Below are positions 25,988 through 34,599 of a stretch of DNA of 64,000 nucleotides, one piece after another. Where the stretch lies: positions 62,001-126,000 of the forward strand of contig JBJLAO010000001.1 of assembly GCA_045568635.1 (NCBI GenBank), given 5' to 3'. The notes under the pieces were generated by a model, which did not search any database, was not told the origin of the DNA, and worked only from the letters and a program-made list of their open reading frames with translations. The DNA is from MedAcidi-G1 sp000817085. Its GTDB lineage: Bacteria; Actinomycetota; Acidimicrobiia; Acidimicrobiales; MedAcidi-G1. A program made the position numbers and the translations under genes. Every line of letters begins with the position of its first letter. Within the stretch, counting starts at the first letter, position 1.

Positions 25988-26659
25988 GTGAAGAAACCAA
26001 TTGCTATTGCCCCGTCCGTTTTACCTGCAGACTTTTCCCGTCTAGGCGAGGAATGTGTAGCTTTAGAAGAAGCAGGCGTGGATCGAATTCAGTTTGACGT
26101 AATGGACGGAGTTTTTGTCCCAAATTTAACTTTCGGGCCGGACGTTATTAAATCAATCCGACCCCTCGTCAAGGTCCCTTTTGAGGCACATCTAATGGTC
26201 GTTGAGCCAGACAATCTGATCGATCGGTATATAGATGCCGGTTGTGAGATAGTTATTGTTCATGCTGAAGCATGCTTACACTTGCACCGAACTCTAAACT
26301 ACATCGCAGATGCCGGTGCTGTCGCAGGAGTTGCGCTCAACCCTCACACTCCACCTGAACTTATAAATGAGGTAAAAGATCTTCTTGGTTTAGCTTTGGT
26401 AATGACTGTAAATCCTGGTTTCGGAGGCCAAAAGTATATTTCGTCAATGGAACCAAAAATTAAACGTGTTGCAGAGATACTCAATGGATTAGATTGCGAT
26501 ATTGAAGTTGATGGTGGAATCAACATTGAAACAATTTCCGGCGCAGTTCAAGCTGGGGCGAACGTTTTAGTTTCCGGAAGCGCTCTCTACAAAGATCCTA
26601 AGGGTCTTGGAAATGCCGTAAAAGAATTAAGAAGTAAAGCAGAAGCATCTCAATCTTGA
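25988..26659 (+). CDS. rpe: Ribulose-phosphate 3-epimerase
   Basis: A 223-aa TIM-barrel epimerase converting ribulose-5-phosphate and xylulose-5-phosphate. Catalytic segments are APSVLPADFSRL, FDVMDGVFVPNLTFGP (Asp/His-type metal region), EAHLMV, MTVNPGFGGQKY and DGGIN. It starts at GTG with TAATAT at 25975-25980, 7 nt upstream. The length is normal. Confidence 0.96.
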   Translation: MKKPIAIAPSVLPADFSRLGEECVALEEAGVDRIQFDVMDGVFVPNLTFGPDVIKSIRPLVKVPFEAHLMVVEPDNLIDRYIDAGCEIVIVHAEACLHLHRTLNYIADAGAVAGVALNPHTPPELINEVKDLLGLALVMTVNPGFGGQKYISSMEPKIKRVAEILNGLDCDIEVDGGINIETISGAVQAGANVLVSGSALYKDPKGLGNAVKELRSKAEASQS

Positions 26660-26695
26660 CCTTCACAGGCCTCCGTGCCGATAACCTGCATAATA

Positions 26696-27307
26696 ATGAA
26701 TGAAACACCACCAAACCAAACAACCAAAATGTCAAATGAAATAGATCGATTGGATTTAAATCGATTAGATGTATTTCAGAGACTCCTAAAAGATCGAATA
26801 GTTTTTTTAGGTACCGCCGTAGACGACGAAGTTGCTAACTTCATTATCGCCCAAATGCTTTTTCTGGAGGCACAGGACCAAGAAAAACCCATCTGGCTTT
26901 ATATAAACTCGCCAGGAGGTTCAGTCACATCAGGCATGGCTATTTATGACACTATGCAATTTGTGGAGCCCGAGGTGGGAACAATATGTATGGGACTGGG
27001 AGCTTCAATGGGCCAGTTTTTACTCTGTGCAGGAGCAAAAGGTAAACGATTCGCTTTGCCTCATGCTCGCATCTTGATGCACCAGCCTCTAGGTGGTGTG
27101 CGCGGTGATGCAACCGATATAGCTATTCAAGCTGAGCAAATGGCTTTTACAAAGCAAATACTTCAGCAACGAATTGCAGAACATACAGGTCAATCAATTG
27201 AGACAATAGAAACTGATAGTGACCGTGATCGTTGGTTTACAGCTGAAGAAGCTAGCGATTATGGAATAATTGACAAAGTAATCGTCCGACGGGGCGAAAT
27301 GCACTGA
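26696..27307 (+). CDS. clpP: ATP-dependent Clp protease proteolytic subunit
   Basis: A ClpP serine peptidase of about 203 aa. The catalytic Ser is in GLGASMGQF, the His in PHARILMHQPLGG and the Asp in the TDSDRDRWFTAEEA region; YINSPGGSVTSGMAIYDTM is the substrate-binding loop. It forms the tetradecameric chamber with ClpX/ClpC. Start: ATG 26696 with TAACCT at 26682-26687, 8 nt upstream, preferred to the GTG at 26675. Only one clpP is in the window, whereas actinobacteria usually have two or more. Confidence 0.95.
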   Translation: MNETPPNQTTKMSNEIDRLDLNRLDVFQRLLKDRIVFLGTAVDDEVANFIIAQMLFLEAQDQEKPIWLYINSPGGSVTSGMAIYDTMQFVEPEVGTICMGLGASMGQFLLCAGAKGKRFALPHARILMHQPLGGVRGDATDIAIQAEQMAFTKQILQQRIAEHTGQSIETIETDSDRDRWFTAEEASDYGIIDKVIVRRGEMH

Positions 27308-27325
27308 CCAACTAATAGCTGGTCT

Positions 27326-27407
27326 GCGGACGTGGCGGAATTGGCAGACGCACCAGCCTTAGGAGCTGGCGCCGCAAGGCGTGGGGGTTCGAGTCCCCCC
27401 GTCCGCA
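27326..27407 (+). tRNA. tRNA-Leu (anticodon UAG)
   Basis: An 82-nt class II tRNA with acceptor GCGGACG/CGTCCGC, a long variable arm (GCGCCGCAAGGCGT region), anticodon stem CCAGC/GCTGG and loop CTTAGGA giving anticodon TAG. The T-loop TTCGAGT is normal. CCA is not encoded. The next protein frame opens 2 nt after its end. Confidence 0.96.
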
Positions 27408-27408
27408 C

Positions 27409-29856
27409 GTGAATAATCAAGGTGACTCAACGTCCAAAATGCAAGTTTTGGAAGATCTAATTGCAGCTGCTCCGACTGCCATGATCCACTTGAGTCCAGA
27501 TGCTTCTGCTATTCAAATCAACTCTCAATGGGCTTTATCTACAGGACAAGCCAGCGAATCCGGTCTTGAATTTGGCTGGATGGAAATGCTAGACGAAGAA
27601 AGCCGAGAAGACTTCCTGACTGATTTGAATGATTCTCTAAAAAATGGCTCTTCCATCCGAGGACGGCTGAAACTTAGAAATATTTCTGGTCAGACAAGAT
27701 GGGTAGATGTCGCAACTATCCCTCTAAGAGATTCTTCTGATACCCCTAAAGGAAGCGTGATGCTGCTTTCAGATATTTCTGAAGAAATGGAGGAAGCAAA
27801 GAGAGCAAAAGAGTTAACTCGAGTTCTGGAAGCAAGCCCAGATCTTGTGGCAATACTTGATCCATTAGGTCGAGAAATAACTTGGGCTAACGATGCAATT
27901 GCCAGTCATCTAAATCTAAAATCTAATGAACAACTTTTAAACTCTTTAGATAGTTGGTCACAAGCTCAATATGCGACCGTTGCTCTGCCTACTGTTAGGT
28001 CTGCAGGAATCTGGAGAGGGGAACTGAGGCTATCGACTTCACAAGATCAAATTCTGCCTATATCAACGCTTTTGGTAGCTCATCGGAACGAAGAAAACCA
28101 AATAGAAGCAATTTCTATGGTTGCTCGAGATCTATCTGAGCTAAAAGCAGCCGAACAACGCGTAGAGGCATCTGAAATACGATTAGCTGCACTTGTAGAG
28201 CACGCTTCGGACCTTGTGTGTGTTGCAGATGATGTAGGTCGAGTTATCTATGCTAGCCCTGCAGTAGCACGGGTGTTAAATCTGAGTGCTTCTGAATTAG
28301 AGGGAACGCCAGTTTTTGATCTTGTCCACCCAGACGACAGAGAAAACCTAATGGGAAGAATGGAAGAGATAGTTAATACACCTGGGATTTCGCCATCGCT
28401 TGAAGCTCGTGTAGCACATGCAGATGGTGGATGGAGACATATGGAAGTTGTGACTACCAACCTTCTTAATAACCCTGCCGTTTCAGGGATTGTTATTAAT
28501 GCTAGGGATATTACTGAACGCGTTGAAGTTGCAGCACAACTAGAAGAAAAAGCATTTCATGATGAATTAACCGGATTACCGAATCGCTCATTACTACTGG
28601 AGCGTCTAGCCGATGCTTTACATAGAGCTTCTAGACACGATCGTATGGTAGGAGTTTTATTTCTTGATCTTGATCGTTTCAAAGTTGTTAATGATTCCTT
28701 GGGTCACGGCGTAGGAGATGAACTTCTAAGCGAAACAGCACGAAGACTCGAACAAACAATCAGACCAGACGATACCGTCGCCCGTCTAGGTGGTGACGAA
28801 TTTGTAGTTGTAATAGGCAATATGGTCAGAACTACCGATGCACTCGTCGCTGCTGAAAGAGTTCGGTCAGCAGTTGCTCAACCTGTAACTCTTGGCAACG
28901 AATCTACTGTGGTTACCACAAGTGTCGGTATAGCGATCGCTTTTGGAGATGAATCGCCAGCTGAACTTTTACAAGATGCCGACACCGCAATGTACAGAGC
29001 CAAAGATGGCGGCAGGGACAGAGCAGAAATGTTTGACGATCATCTCCGAGCCCAAGCTGTTCGTAGACACTCCATAGAACAAATCTTGAGGTCTGCTTTA
29101 GAAAATAAAAGAGTTGAAGTTCATTTCCAGCCTGTAGTCAGGATTTCTGATGGTTCCGTCGTGGGAGCTGAAGCTTTAGCTCGTATTCGCACACCGGAAG
29201 GTGAGCTTCTCCAACCTGTTGAATTTATTGATATAGCTGAAGACAGCGGATTGATAGCAGATCTTGGCAGTCAAGTATTGACGCTCGCTTTCCAACGAGT
29301 TGCTCGATGGAGTAAAGACGCCAACAAGTCATTTTCTATGGCAGTAAACGTTTCAGCACGACAATTGGCTGATCCAGCCTTTCCAGGCCTGGTAAGCGAA
29401 GCTCTAGAGACTAACAACTTGGAACCACAACAAGTAGCTCTTGAGTTCACCGAAAGTGCTCTTATAGCTGCTAATCCAGTTACCGAACAGGTTCTAGGAG
29501 AGCTAACAGAATTAGGTATACGTATGGGACTTGACGATTTTGGAACCGGTTTCTCTTCGATGACTTACCTTAAAAGATTCCCAATAAACTTTTTGAAAAT
29601 TGACAGAACTTTCGTTGCTGGTCTTGACAGCAACGATGATGATACCGCTATTGTTACCGGCACTGTCGCTCTTGCACACAGCCTAGGTCTTCAGGTTGTG
29701 GCTGAGGGAGTTGAAACAGAGCCACAACTACAACAGTTGCAAAAACTTCAATGTGATTTAGCTCAAGGTTTTCATTTTTCAGAGCCTGTAACTGATGCTG
29801 AATTCGACAGGTTCTTAAATCACTCTTGGAATCCAAGCTCTATTTCGAGTAATTAA
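27409..29856 (+). CDS. PAS-PAS-PAS-GGDEF-EAL sensory protein (c-di-GMP turnover)
   Basis: An 815-aa cytosolic signalling protein with no membrane helix. Three PAS-like units cover roughly residues 10-130, 135-250 and 255-375. The GGDEF domain has RLGGDEF at 459-465, intact, and the EAL domain has E588-A-L590 plus DDFGTGFSSM, also intact. It could both make and degrade c-di-GMP. The GTG at 27409 lies 1 nt beyond the tRNA-Leu end; an ATG at 27439 starts just before the first PAS and is an equally good start. Ligand unknown. Confidence 0.93.
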   Translation: MNNQGDSTSKMQVLEDLIAAAPTAMIHLSPDASAIQINSQWALSTGQASESGLEFGWMEMLDEESREDFLTDLNDSLKNGSSIRGRLKLRNISGQTRWVDVATIPLRDSSDTPKGSVMLLSDISEEMEEAKRAKELTRVLEASPDLVAILDPLGREITWANDAIASHLNLKSNEQLLNSLDSWSQAQYATVALPTVRSAGIWRGELRLSTSQDQILPISTLLVAHRNEENQIEAISMVARDLSELKAAEQRVEASEIRLAALVEHASDLVCVADDVGRVIYASPAVARVLNLSASELEGTPVFDLVHPDDRENLMGRMEEIVNTPGISPSLEARVAHADGGWRHMEVVTTNLLNNPAVSGIVINARDITERVEVAAQLEEKAFHDELTGLPNRSLLLERLADALHRASRHDRMVGVLFLDLDRFKVVNDSLGHGVGDELLSETARRLEQTIRPDDTVARLGGDEFVVVIGNMVRTTDALVAAERVRSAVAQPVTLGNESTVVTTSVGIAIAFGDESPAELLQDADTAMYRAKDGGRDRAEMFDDHLRAQAVRRHSIEQILRSALENKRVEVHFQPVVRISDGSVVGAEALARIRTPEGELLQPVEFIDIAEDSGLIADLGSQVLTLAFQRVARWSKDANKSFSMAVNVSARQLADPAFPGLVSEALETNNLEPQQVALEFTESALIAANPVTEQVLGELTELGIRMGLDDFGTGFSSMTYLKRFPINFLKIDRTFVAGLDSNDDDTAIVTGTVALAHSLGLQVVAEGVETEPQLQQLQKLQCDLAQGFHFSEPVTDAEFDRFLNHSWNPSSISSN

Positions 29857-29860
29857 TCTT

Positions 29861-30448
29861 CTAGTTACTGGCCAAAATGTATCCAAGGTTACGAAATGCC
29901 CTTCCCCTATGGGAAAATCTGTGCTTTTCTTTACCCATCTGAGCGAAAGTAGATCCATCGCCTTCTACCGGAACAAATATCGGATCGTAACCAAACCCTC
30001 TCTCCCCTGAAGGGCTTTGGGCTATGTGTCCTTCCACAGTTCCTTTTGCTATCAATTCTTTTCCATCTGGATAGCGAACAATAGCTACAGTTTTAAACCT
30101 CGCCGTTCTTTGACCTATTGGAACACCGTCGAGTTCAGTGAGAACTTTTTCTACGTTCTGTTGGTATGTGGCATCACTACCTGCAAACCGTGCTGAGTGG
30201 ACTCCAGGTGCACCGTTCAATGCATCGATCTCAAGTCCAGTGTCATCAGCTACTGCAGATTTACCGGCGAATTCACATACCGCTGCTGCCTTTAGCCTTG
30301 CATTATCTTCTAAGTCGTCACCATCTTCAACAACATCCGGCATACCTTCAGGTCTGGGAATTAAAATCGCTAACTTTTCTAAAACAATGCCTATCTCAGC
30401 TACTTTGTCAGGATTGGCACTTGCTATTACTAATTCCGGAGTTGGCAT
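29861..30448 (-). CDS. rdgB: RdgB/HAM1-type non-canonical purine NTP pyrophosphatase
   Basis: A 195-aa dITP/XTP pyrophosphatase that removes deaminated purine nucleotides. Family segments are IASANPDKVAEI at the start, AVADDTGLEIDALNG (metal-binding region), GERGFGYDPIFVP and SHRGRAF. The ATG at 30448 shares one base with the rph stop (TGATG), a coupled start; a TTG one codon upstream is the alternative. Placement after rph is common in bacteria. Confidence 0.95.
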   Translation of the reverse strand: MPTPELVIASANPDKVAEIGIVLEKLAILIPRPEGMPDVVEDGDDLEDNARLKAAAVCEFAGKSAVADDTGLEIDALNGAPGVHSARFAGSDATYQQNVEKVLTELDGVPIGQRTARFKTVAIVRYPDGKELIAKGTVEGHIAQSPSGERGFGYDPIFVPVEGDGSTFAQMGKEKHRFSHRGRAFRNLGYILASN

Positions 30449-31170
30449 CAATTAGCACGTTCAACTGGTGGGGTCGATAAAAGACTTCGCTGAGCTTCAG
30501 TGATTTCTGTGATTCCAACTGCAGCAGCGTCAAGCATTTCTTCCAAACTTTTACGTTCGAACGGTCCGTCTTCAGCTGTTCCCTGCACCTCGACAAATTT
30601 TCCAGAGCTTGTCATGACCACGTTCAAATCAACTTCTGCTGTTGAATCTTCAACATATGGGAGATCTAAACAAACTTCCCCATCAACTACCCCCACTGAG
30701 ACAGCGGCTAATTCTTCTTCAATAGGGTGATTCGCCATTTTTCCCGCAGAGATCATTCGTGTAAACGCATCATGCAATGCAATGAATCCTCCACATATAG
30801 AAGCTGTTCGTGTCCCTCCGTCAGCTTGAATGACATCACAATCAACTGTTACTTGACGTTCAGGTATAGCCGATAAATCAACTGCCGCCCTCAAAGAGCG
30901 TCCAATTAACCTTTGAATTTCTTGACTTCTGCCTGAGTTCTTCCTCCTGACCCTTTCTGGGCTTGAGCCCGGCAACATTGAATACTCTGCTGTTACCCAG
31001 CCCTTGCCTGTGTCTCTGAGCCAACGCGGCACTTCTTCATCAACTGAAGCCGTACAAAGCACTCGAGTTTTACCGAAAGTAACCAAACAGGAGCCATTAG
31101 CCATTTCTGTAAAATCACGTTCAAACTCAAATGGTCTTAATTCGTTATGTTTTCGCCCGTCAACTCTCAC
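30448..31170 (-). CDS. rph: Ribonuclease PH
   Basis: A 240-aa phosphorolytic 3'-5' exoribonuclease that trims tRNA 3' ends. The start MRVDGRKHNELRPF, the VLCTASVDEEVPRWL segment and YSMLPGSSPERVRRK are RNase PH signatures, as is DCDVIQADGGTRTASI. Full length. It forms a two-gene operon with rdgB and is divergent from smpB. Confidence 0.96.
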   Translation of the reverse strand: MRVDGRKHNELRPFEFERDFTEMANGSCLVTFGKTRVLCTASVDEEVPRWLRDTGKGWVTAEYSMLPGSSPERVRRKNSGRSQEIQRLIGRSLRAAVDLSAIPERQVTVDCDVIQADGGTRTASICGGFIALHDAFTRMISAGKMANHPIEEELAAVSVGVVDGEVCLDLPYVEDSTAEVDLNVVMTSSGKFVEVQGTAEDGPFERKSLEEMLDAAAVGITEITEAQRSLLSTPPVERAN

Positions 31171-31245
31171 AAGGCCTCCTAATTGAAATAAATAATCTTT
31201 CCTTTTAGGGTAACCGCACTTCAGTGTCTACTACGCTCATGTTCT

Positions 31246-31725
31246 GTGGTTGATATAAACGATAAGACTGTCGCTACGAACCGTCGAGCCCGTCATGAGT
31301 ATGACATTCTCGATACTTGGGAAGCGGGTCTCGTGCTTCAAGGGAGCGAAGTTAAGTCTCTAAGAGAATCTAAAGTTCAGATAGCCGAATCTTATGTTCG
31401 ATCAGAAGGCTCAGAACTCTGGCTCATAGGGCTTTATATAAATCCCTATTCAAAAACTGGCAACCTAGCAACCGGACACGAACCAGACCAACCGAGAAAA
31501 CTCCTCATGCATCGAAAAGAAATTAACCAGATTATTGATCGAATTGACAGAGATGGTTTGACGGTTATTCCCTTGAAGCTCTATTTCTCTAAGGGTCGTG
31601 CAAAAATTGAAATTGCCCTAGCGCGTGGTCGTAGACTTCACGACAAGAGACAGGCGATCGCTAAGCGTGAATCTCAAAGAGAAGCTGAGCGGTCTCTAGC
31701 TAGAAACCAAAGAAAGAGCAGCTAA
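31246..31725 (+). CDS. smpB: SsrA-binding protein SmpB
   Basis: A 159-aa SmpB required for trans-translation. Typical segments are NRRARHEYDILDTWEAGLVLQGSEVKSLR (first half) and the RGRRLHDKRQAIAKR tail that contacts the decoding centre. It starts at GTG with TACGCT at 31232-31237, 8 nt upstream. The tmRNA gene follows 100 bp downstream on the same strand, the usual pairing. The tail has many Lys/Arg residues. Confidence 0.96.
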   Translation: MVDINDKTVATNRRARHEYDILDTWEAGLVLQGSEVKSLRESKVQIAESYVRSEGSELWLIGLYINPYSKTGNLATGHEPDQPRKLLMHRKEINQIIDRIDRDGLTVIPLKLYFSKGRAKIEIALARGRRLHDKRQAIAKRESQREAERSLARNQRKSS

Positions 31726-31771
31726 TTGCGACCTGGGGAAAGTGTCCCTAGCCAGAGCTATCATAGTTAAT

Positions 31772-31788
31772 GCTCTTCCAGAGCTTTT
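31772..31788 (+). terminator. Short stem-loop with T-run after smpB
   Basis: GCTCT-TCC-AGAGC followed by TTTT. The stem is only 5 bp, so termination is weak or partial; it separates smpB from tmRNA. Confidence 0.35.
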
Positions 31789-31828
31789 GATAACTTAATA
31801 GCGAACATGAAAAATTATTTCACCTAAC

Positions 31829-32210
31829 GGGGCTGATCGGTTTCGACGCCGGTGACAGTAGCCGTTTTGTGCGACCAGAGTTGCTCAGACTCTTTAAACG
31901 GGGCTTAAAAAGAGACTCCAACACGGATGATCTCGCTCTCGCAGCCTGACCTAGTCAAGTTGTAGAGAGTCATCGCGACCGGTAACGGCACGCGGGGCCG
32001 ATCCACCGCAGCCTGGCAACAGAAGCGGAGGAGACCGCAGGGATAGACCGCTGACGGCGCGAAAGAACGCTGACTTCAGGGAAAGACCTTTAGGCGAGCT
32101 TTGTGCTAACTGATCCGGCAGTGTGACAGCCTAAAGACACAACCACGGGAATGGTCGTATCGCAAGCGGTTGCACTCCGACGGACGGGGGTTCGATTCCC
32201 CCCAGCTCCA
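31829..32210 (+). ncRNA. ssrA: tmRNA (transfer-messenger RNA)
   Basis: A 382-nt one-piece tmRNA. The 5' end GGGGCTGATCGGTTTCGACG and the 3' end with T-loop GGGGTTCGATTCCCCC and CAGCTCCA form the tRNA-like domain (acceptor pairing GGGGCTG with CAGCTCC). The tag frame ends DDLALAA with a TGA stop at 31947-31949, giving the canonical ALAA degradation signal; the resume codon upstream is not certain. CCA is not encoded. Paired with smpB just upstream. Confidence 0.95.
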
Positions 32211-32230
32211 CTGTTAAGTAAAGAAGTTAA

Positions 32231-32524
32231 TTATGAGTTCAATTCTTGACGTTGTGTAATCATGTCGACGTAATCATCAACTGGTTGTATCTTTGCAGTT
32301 CCGATAGGAATGATCGGAAATAGGCCTGCAAAAATTTGCGACGTGTTGTCTGCATCTACCACAATGAAAAAATCATGACCTGGTCCATCGACCCAAGCAC
32401 CTATGACCTCATTTACATTTTCTTTTAGCGAATCGAGAACGATACCAAAAGTTTTCCCGGCGACTTCGTCATTGTGTGCCGGACATGTCGCCTCTGTGTG
32501 ATGGTGTGTTATGTGAAAAAGCAT
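32231..32524 (-). CDS. Small hypothetical protein, ferredoxin-like alpha/beta fold suspected (DUF3303-like)
   Basis: A 97-aa protein starting MLFHITHHHTE, with alternating strand/helix pattern and a central WVDGPGHDFFIVVDAD. This resembles DUF3303/YCII-type dimeric alpha-beta proteins by eye only. The His-rich start could bind metal. No clear partner; it lies between tmRNA and the Ddn-like gene. Function unknown. Confidence 0.55.
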   Translation of the reverse strand: MLFHITHHHTEATCPAHNDEVAGKTFGIVLDSLKENVNEVIGAWVDGPGHDFFIVVDADNTSQIFAGLFPIIPIGTAKIQPVDDYVDMITQRQELNS

Positions 32525-32643
32525 TTAAGACCCCTTATCTTCCAACTTGAAACAAATTCTATTAGAGAATTGCAATCAAATTCTTGACTAGGTCAATATT
32601 TCTAATATTGGACATTAAAAAATTTCGAATCTAAGGTGCTTCT

Positions 32644-33078
32644 ATGAGTAAAGGCCAATATATACCTAGTACATATGATGTAGCTGCTGACCACGTGGAA
32701 CGCTATCTCGCTACAGATGGGGCAGATGGTTACGACTTTCACGGTGCTGTATGTGTAATTTTGACCACTAAAGGACGTCGCACAGGTGCAATCCGACGCA
32801 GTCCAATTGTCCGAGTGCGTGATGGGGGTCGCTATCTAGCTGTTGCTTCCATGGGTGGTGCTCCTAAGCATCCGCTGTGGTACTTAAACCTTCTAGCTGA
32901 TCCTGAGGTAACTATCCAAGATAAAGGTGAAGTCCACCATTTGATTGCTCGCACTGCTACTCCCGCTGAGAAAGAAGAGTTGTGGCCTGTTGCAGTCGCT
33001 GAATGGCCTGACTATGAGAATTATCAGCTGCGTACCGAGAGAGACATACCGCTAGTGATTTGTGAATATCCTTCTTAA
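32644..33078 (+). CDS. Deazaflavin (F420)-dependent nitroreductase-family protein
   Basis: A 144-aa split-barrel protein like mycobacterial Ddn. The family core is seen as VILTTKGRRTGAIRRSPIVRV, YLAVASMGGAPKHPLWYLNLLADPEV and ARTATPAEKEELWP. Such enzymes use reduced F420 to reduce quinones or other substrates. It implies F420 biosynthesis in the organism. Shares 4 bp at its 3' end with the convergent cupin-like gene. Confidence 0.85.
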   Translation: MSKGQYIPSTYDVAADHVERYLATDGADGYDFHGAVCVILTTKGRRTGAIRRSPIVRVRDGGRYLAVASMGGAPKHPLWYLNLLADPEVTIQDKGEVHHLIARTATPAEKEELWPVAVAEWPDYENYQLRTERDIPLVICEYPS

Positions 33079-33725
33079 TCAAACGGATTCTTAAGAGGGA
33101 CGCGAAGAAGACAGTCAAATTCTTTTCCAAAATCAACTGAGACCCTGCCATGGACTCTTCCCTGCCTAGTGAAAAAACGTGCACTTCCACTAATAGGAAA
33201 AACTCCTTCATGCCAGACTCCAGGGAGTAGACATATCCCAAAAGTTCCATCGCAATAAATGGCTTTAGCTTTATCAATTTCGGGCTCTTCTCCCACAGGA
33301 ATTACAGGAATGATAAACGGAACTTGATCTGTGGAGTAGAAAAGTTGACCGCCATCGGGATGGTGATTCATATGCCATAAGTCAACTGCTTTTGGGAGCG
33401 ACTCATTTCCTTCAACGGCAAAACCTATTACGTACTCACCTGCAACTGCTTCATTTTTTCCTACAAGCCTTCCTTCTGACCATTCTGAAGAGAACCAGCC
33501 TTCAGTAGTCCCAGCACAAATACCTGTTTCAGGATCAAGGGGTCTGCGTCCAGATACTGGCCATGGGACTATAGGAACTTGGAATTCTTCCGGATTACTT
33601 TCAACTATGAGTGCAAATTCAGAAATGTCTTCTGAACGCGCATCGACTATGGGAACCTCAATTATTTCGAGTCCATCAGCGACTTCGGGATTCATGAGTT
33701 CGTAATCTGAAATACCTATTCGCAT
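33075..33725 (-). CDS. Ureidoglycolate-lyase-like cupin protein
   Basis: A 216-aa cupin of the ureidoglycolate lyase (AllA)-like superfamily, judged from FGICLLPGVWHEGVFP (metal-binding cupin motif region) and WHMNHHPDGGQLFY. The ATG at 33725 has GGAGG 10 nt upstream and is preferred to the longer frame from 33785, which would overlap the upstream gene. Allantoin genes are not seen around it, so a related but different substrate is likely. Confidence 0.6.
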   Translation of the reverse strand: MRIGISDYELMNPEVADGLEIIEVPIVDARSEDISEFALIVESNPEEFQVPIVPWPVSGRRPLDPETGICAGTTEGWFSSEWSEGRLVGKNEAVAGEYVIGFAVEGNESLPKAVDLWHMNHHPDGGQLFYSTDQVPFIIPVIPVGEEPEIDKAKAIYCDGTFGICLLPGVWHEGVFPISGSARFFTRQGRVHGRVSVDFGKEFDCLLRVPLKNPFD

Positions 33726-33750
33726 GAAATTAAACCTCCTCGTAAGAGTC

Positions 33751-34488
33751 TTATTCGTTTGCTTCTTCCCAGTCAGATGGGCCATAAACGGTTCCTGGCA
33801 GTGGAGTCATTAATTGGGTATCTCCACTTACCACGTAAGAAGCCAAAAGTTTTTGGTTCTCTACGAGCCTTTCGTCGGCCACACCTGTGTCATCGAGATC
33901 TCTTGTTGTATCAAGATTTTTACGCATAGTCGTCCAATCACATACAGTAGTTGCCCACACCATCACTACTTCATGGGTGTTAGTCGTTACTTCCCATAAC
34001 CCAGTAGGAAAAACTTTGTAATCTTCCATCACCGGAACCCTCTTATCAACAACAGCGTTGAGGAAACTAAGTTGTTCTCCGGGTTGCACATTAAAAACCT
34101 CGTTAATAAAAAGCGATCCTTTTATACCTTTTTTAGTTATTTCTGCTGTCGACGGAGAACCTTGAACCCCCGCGCAGACACGGTCATAACCACCTGTTCT
34201 CCATTGGGAGGCTTCATCCCACCAATCTCTGTAAAAAGTATTTCTTCTCTTCAAATTCAGACGATCAAGGTTTCGGCTCCAACCTTCCCAACCATCATCT
34301 CCGCAGTCCCATATATTCACCACTTGAGGCCATCTCCCCCCTCCAAATCCGAGAATAAAAAATGATCCTTGGAGAGAGGTCATGCCTGGCATAAAATTTG
34401 TAGGTTCTTTGGAAACATGTTCCATGTACTCGTATTGACCTTGTCCGACTATGTCTATTGTTTCGTGCACAAATACAGATCGTGGCAT
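33751..34488 (-). CDS. Hypothetical protein, NIPSNAP-like or dimeric alpha/beta-barrel suspected
   Basis: A 245-aa soluble protein with several Trp-rich stretches (WDCGDDGWEGWSRNLDRL, YRDWWDEASQWRTGGYDRV) and two similar-looking halves beginning VFVHETIDIVGQGQYEYME and FINEVFNVQPGEQLSFLNAV. The pattern hints at a duplicated ferredoxin-like domain, as in NIPSNAP proteins, but I do not recognise it firmly. It precedes the cupin gene by 25 bp on the same strand, so the two are probably one operon. Confidence 0.6.
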   Translation of the reverse strand: MPRSVFVHETIDIVGQGQYEYMEHVSKEPTNFMPGMTSLQGSFFILGFGGGRWPQVVNIWDCGDDGWEGWSRNLDRLNLKRRNTFYRDWWDEASQWRTGGYDRVCAGVQGSPSTAEITKKGIKGSLFINEVFNVQPGEQLSFLNAVVDKRVPVMEDYKVFPTGLWEVTTNTHEVVMVWATTVCDWTTMRKNLDTTRDLDDTGVADERLVENQKLLASYVVSGDTQLMTPLPGTVYGPSDWEEANE

Positions 34489-34599
34489 GCCTTATCTTCG
34501 CTCAATTGCCTTTTACTTGACCACTTGAATGAAGTCTTCCTCACTAGTTGTCGATAGATTCATGTGACACTTCGGATAAAACGAGATAACTTTCTTTAT

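Noticed and set aside
26675..26698. GTG at 26675 as the ClpP start
   Set aside because: The extra seven residues have no support and a leaderless -10 box fits the ATG at 26696, though this is not certain.
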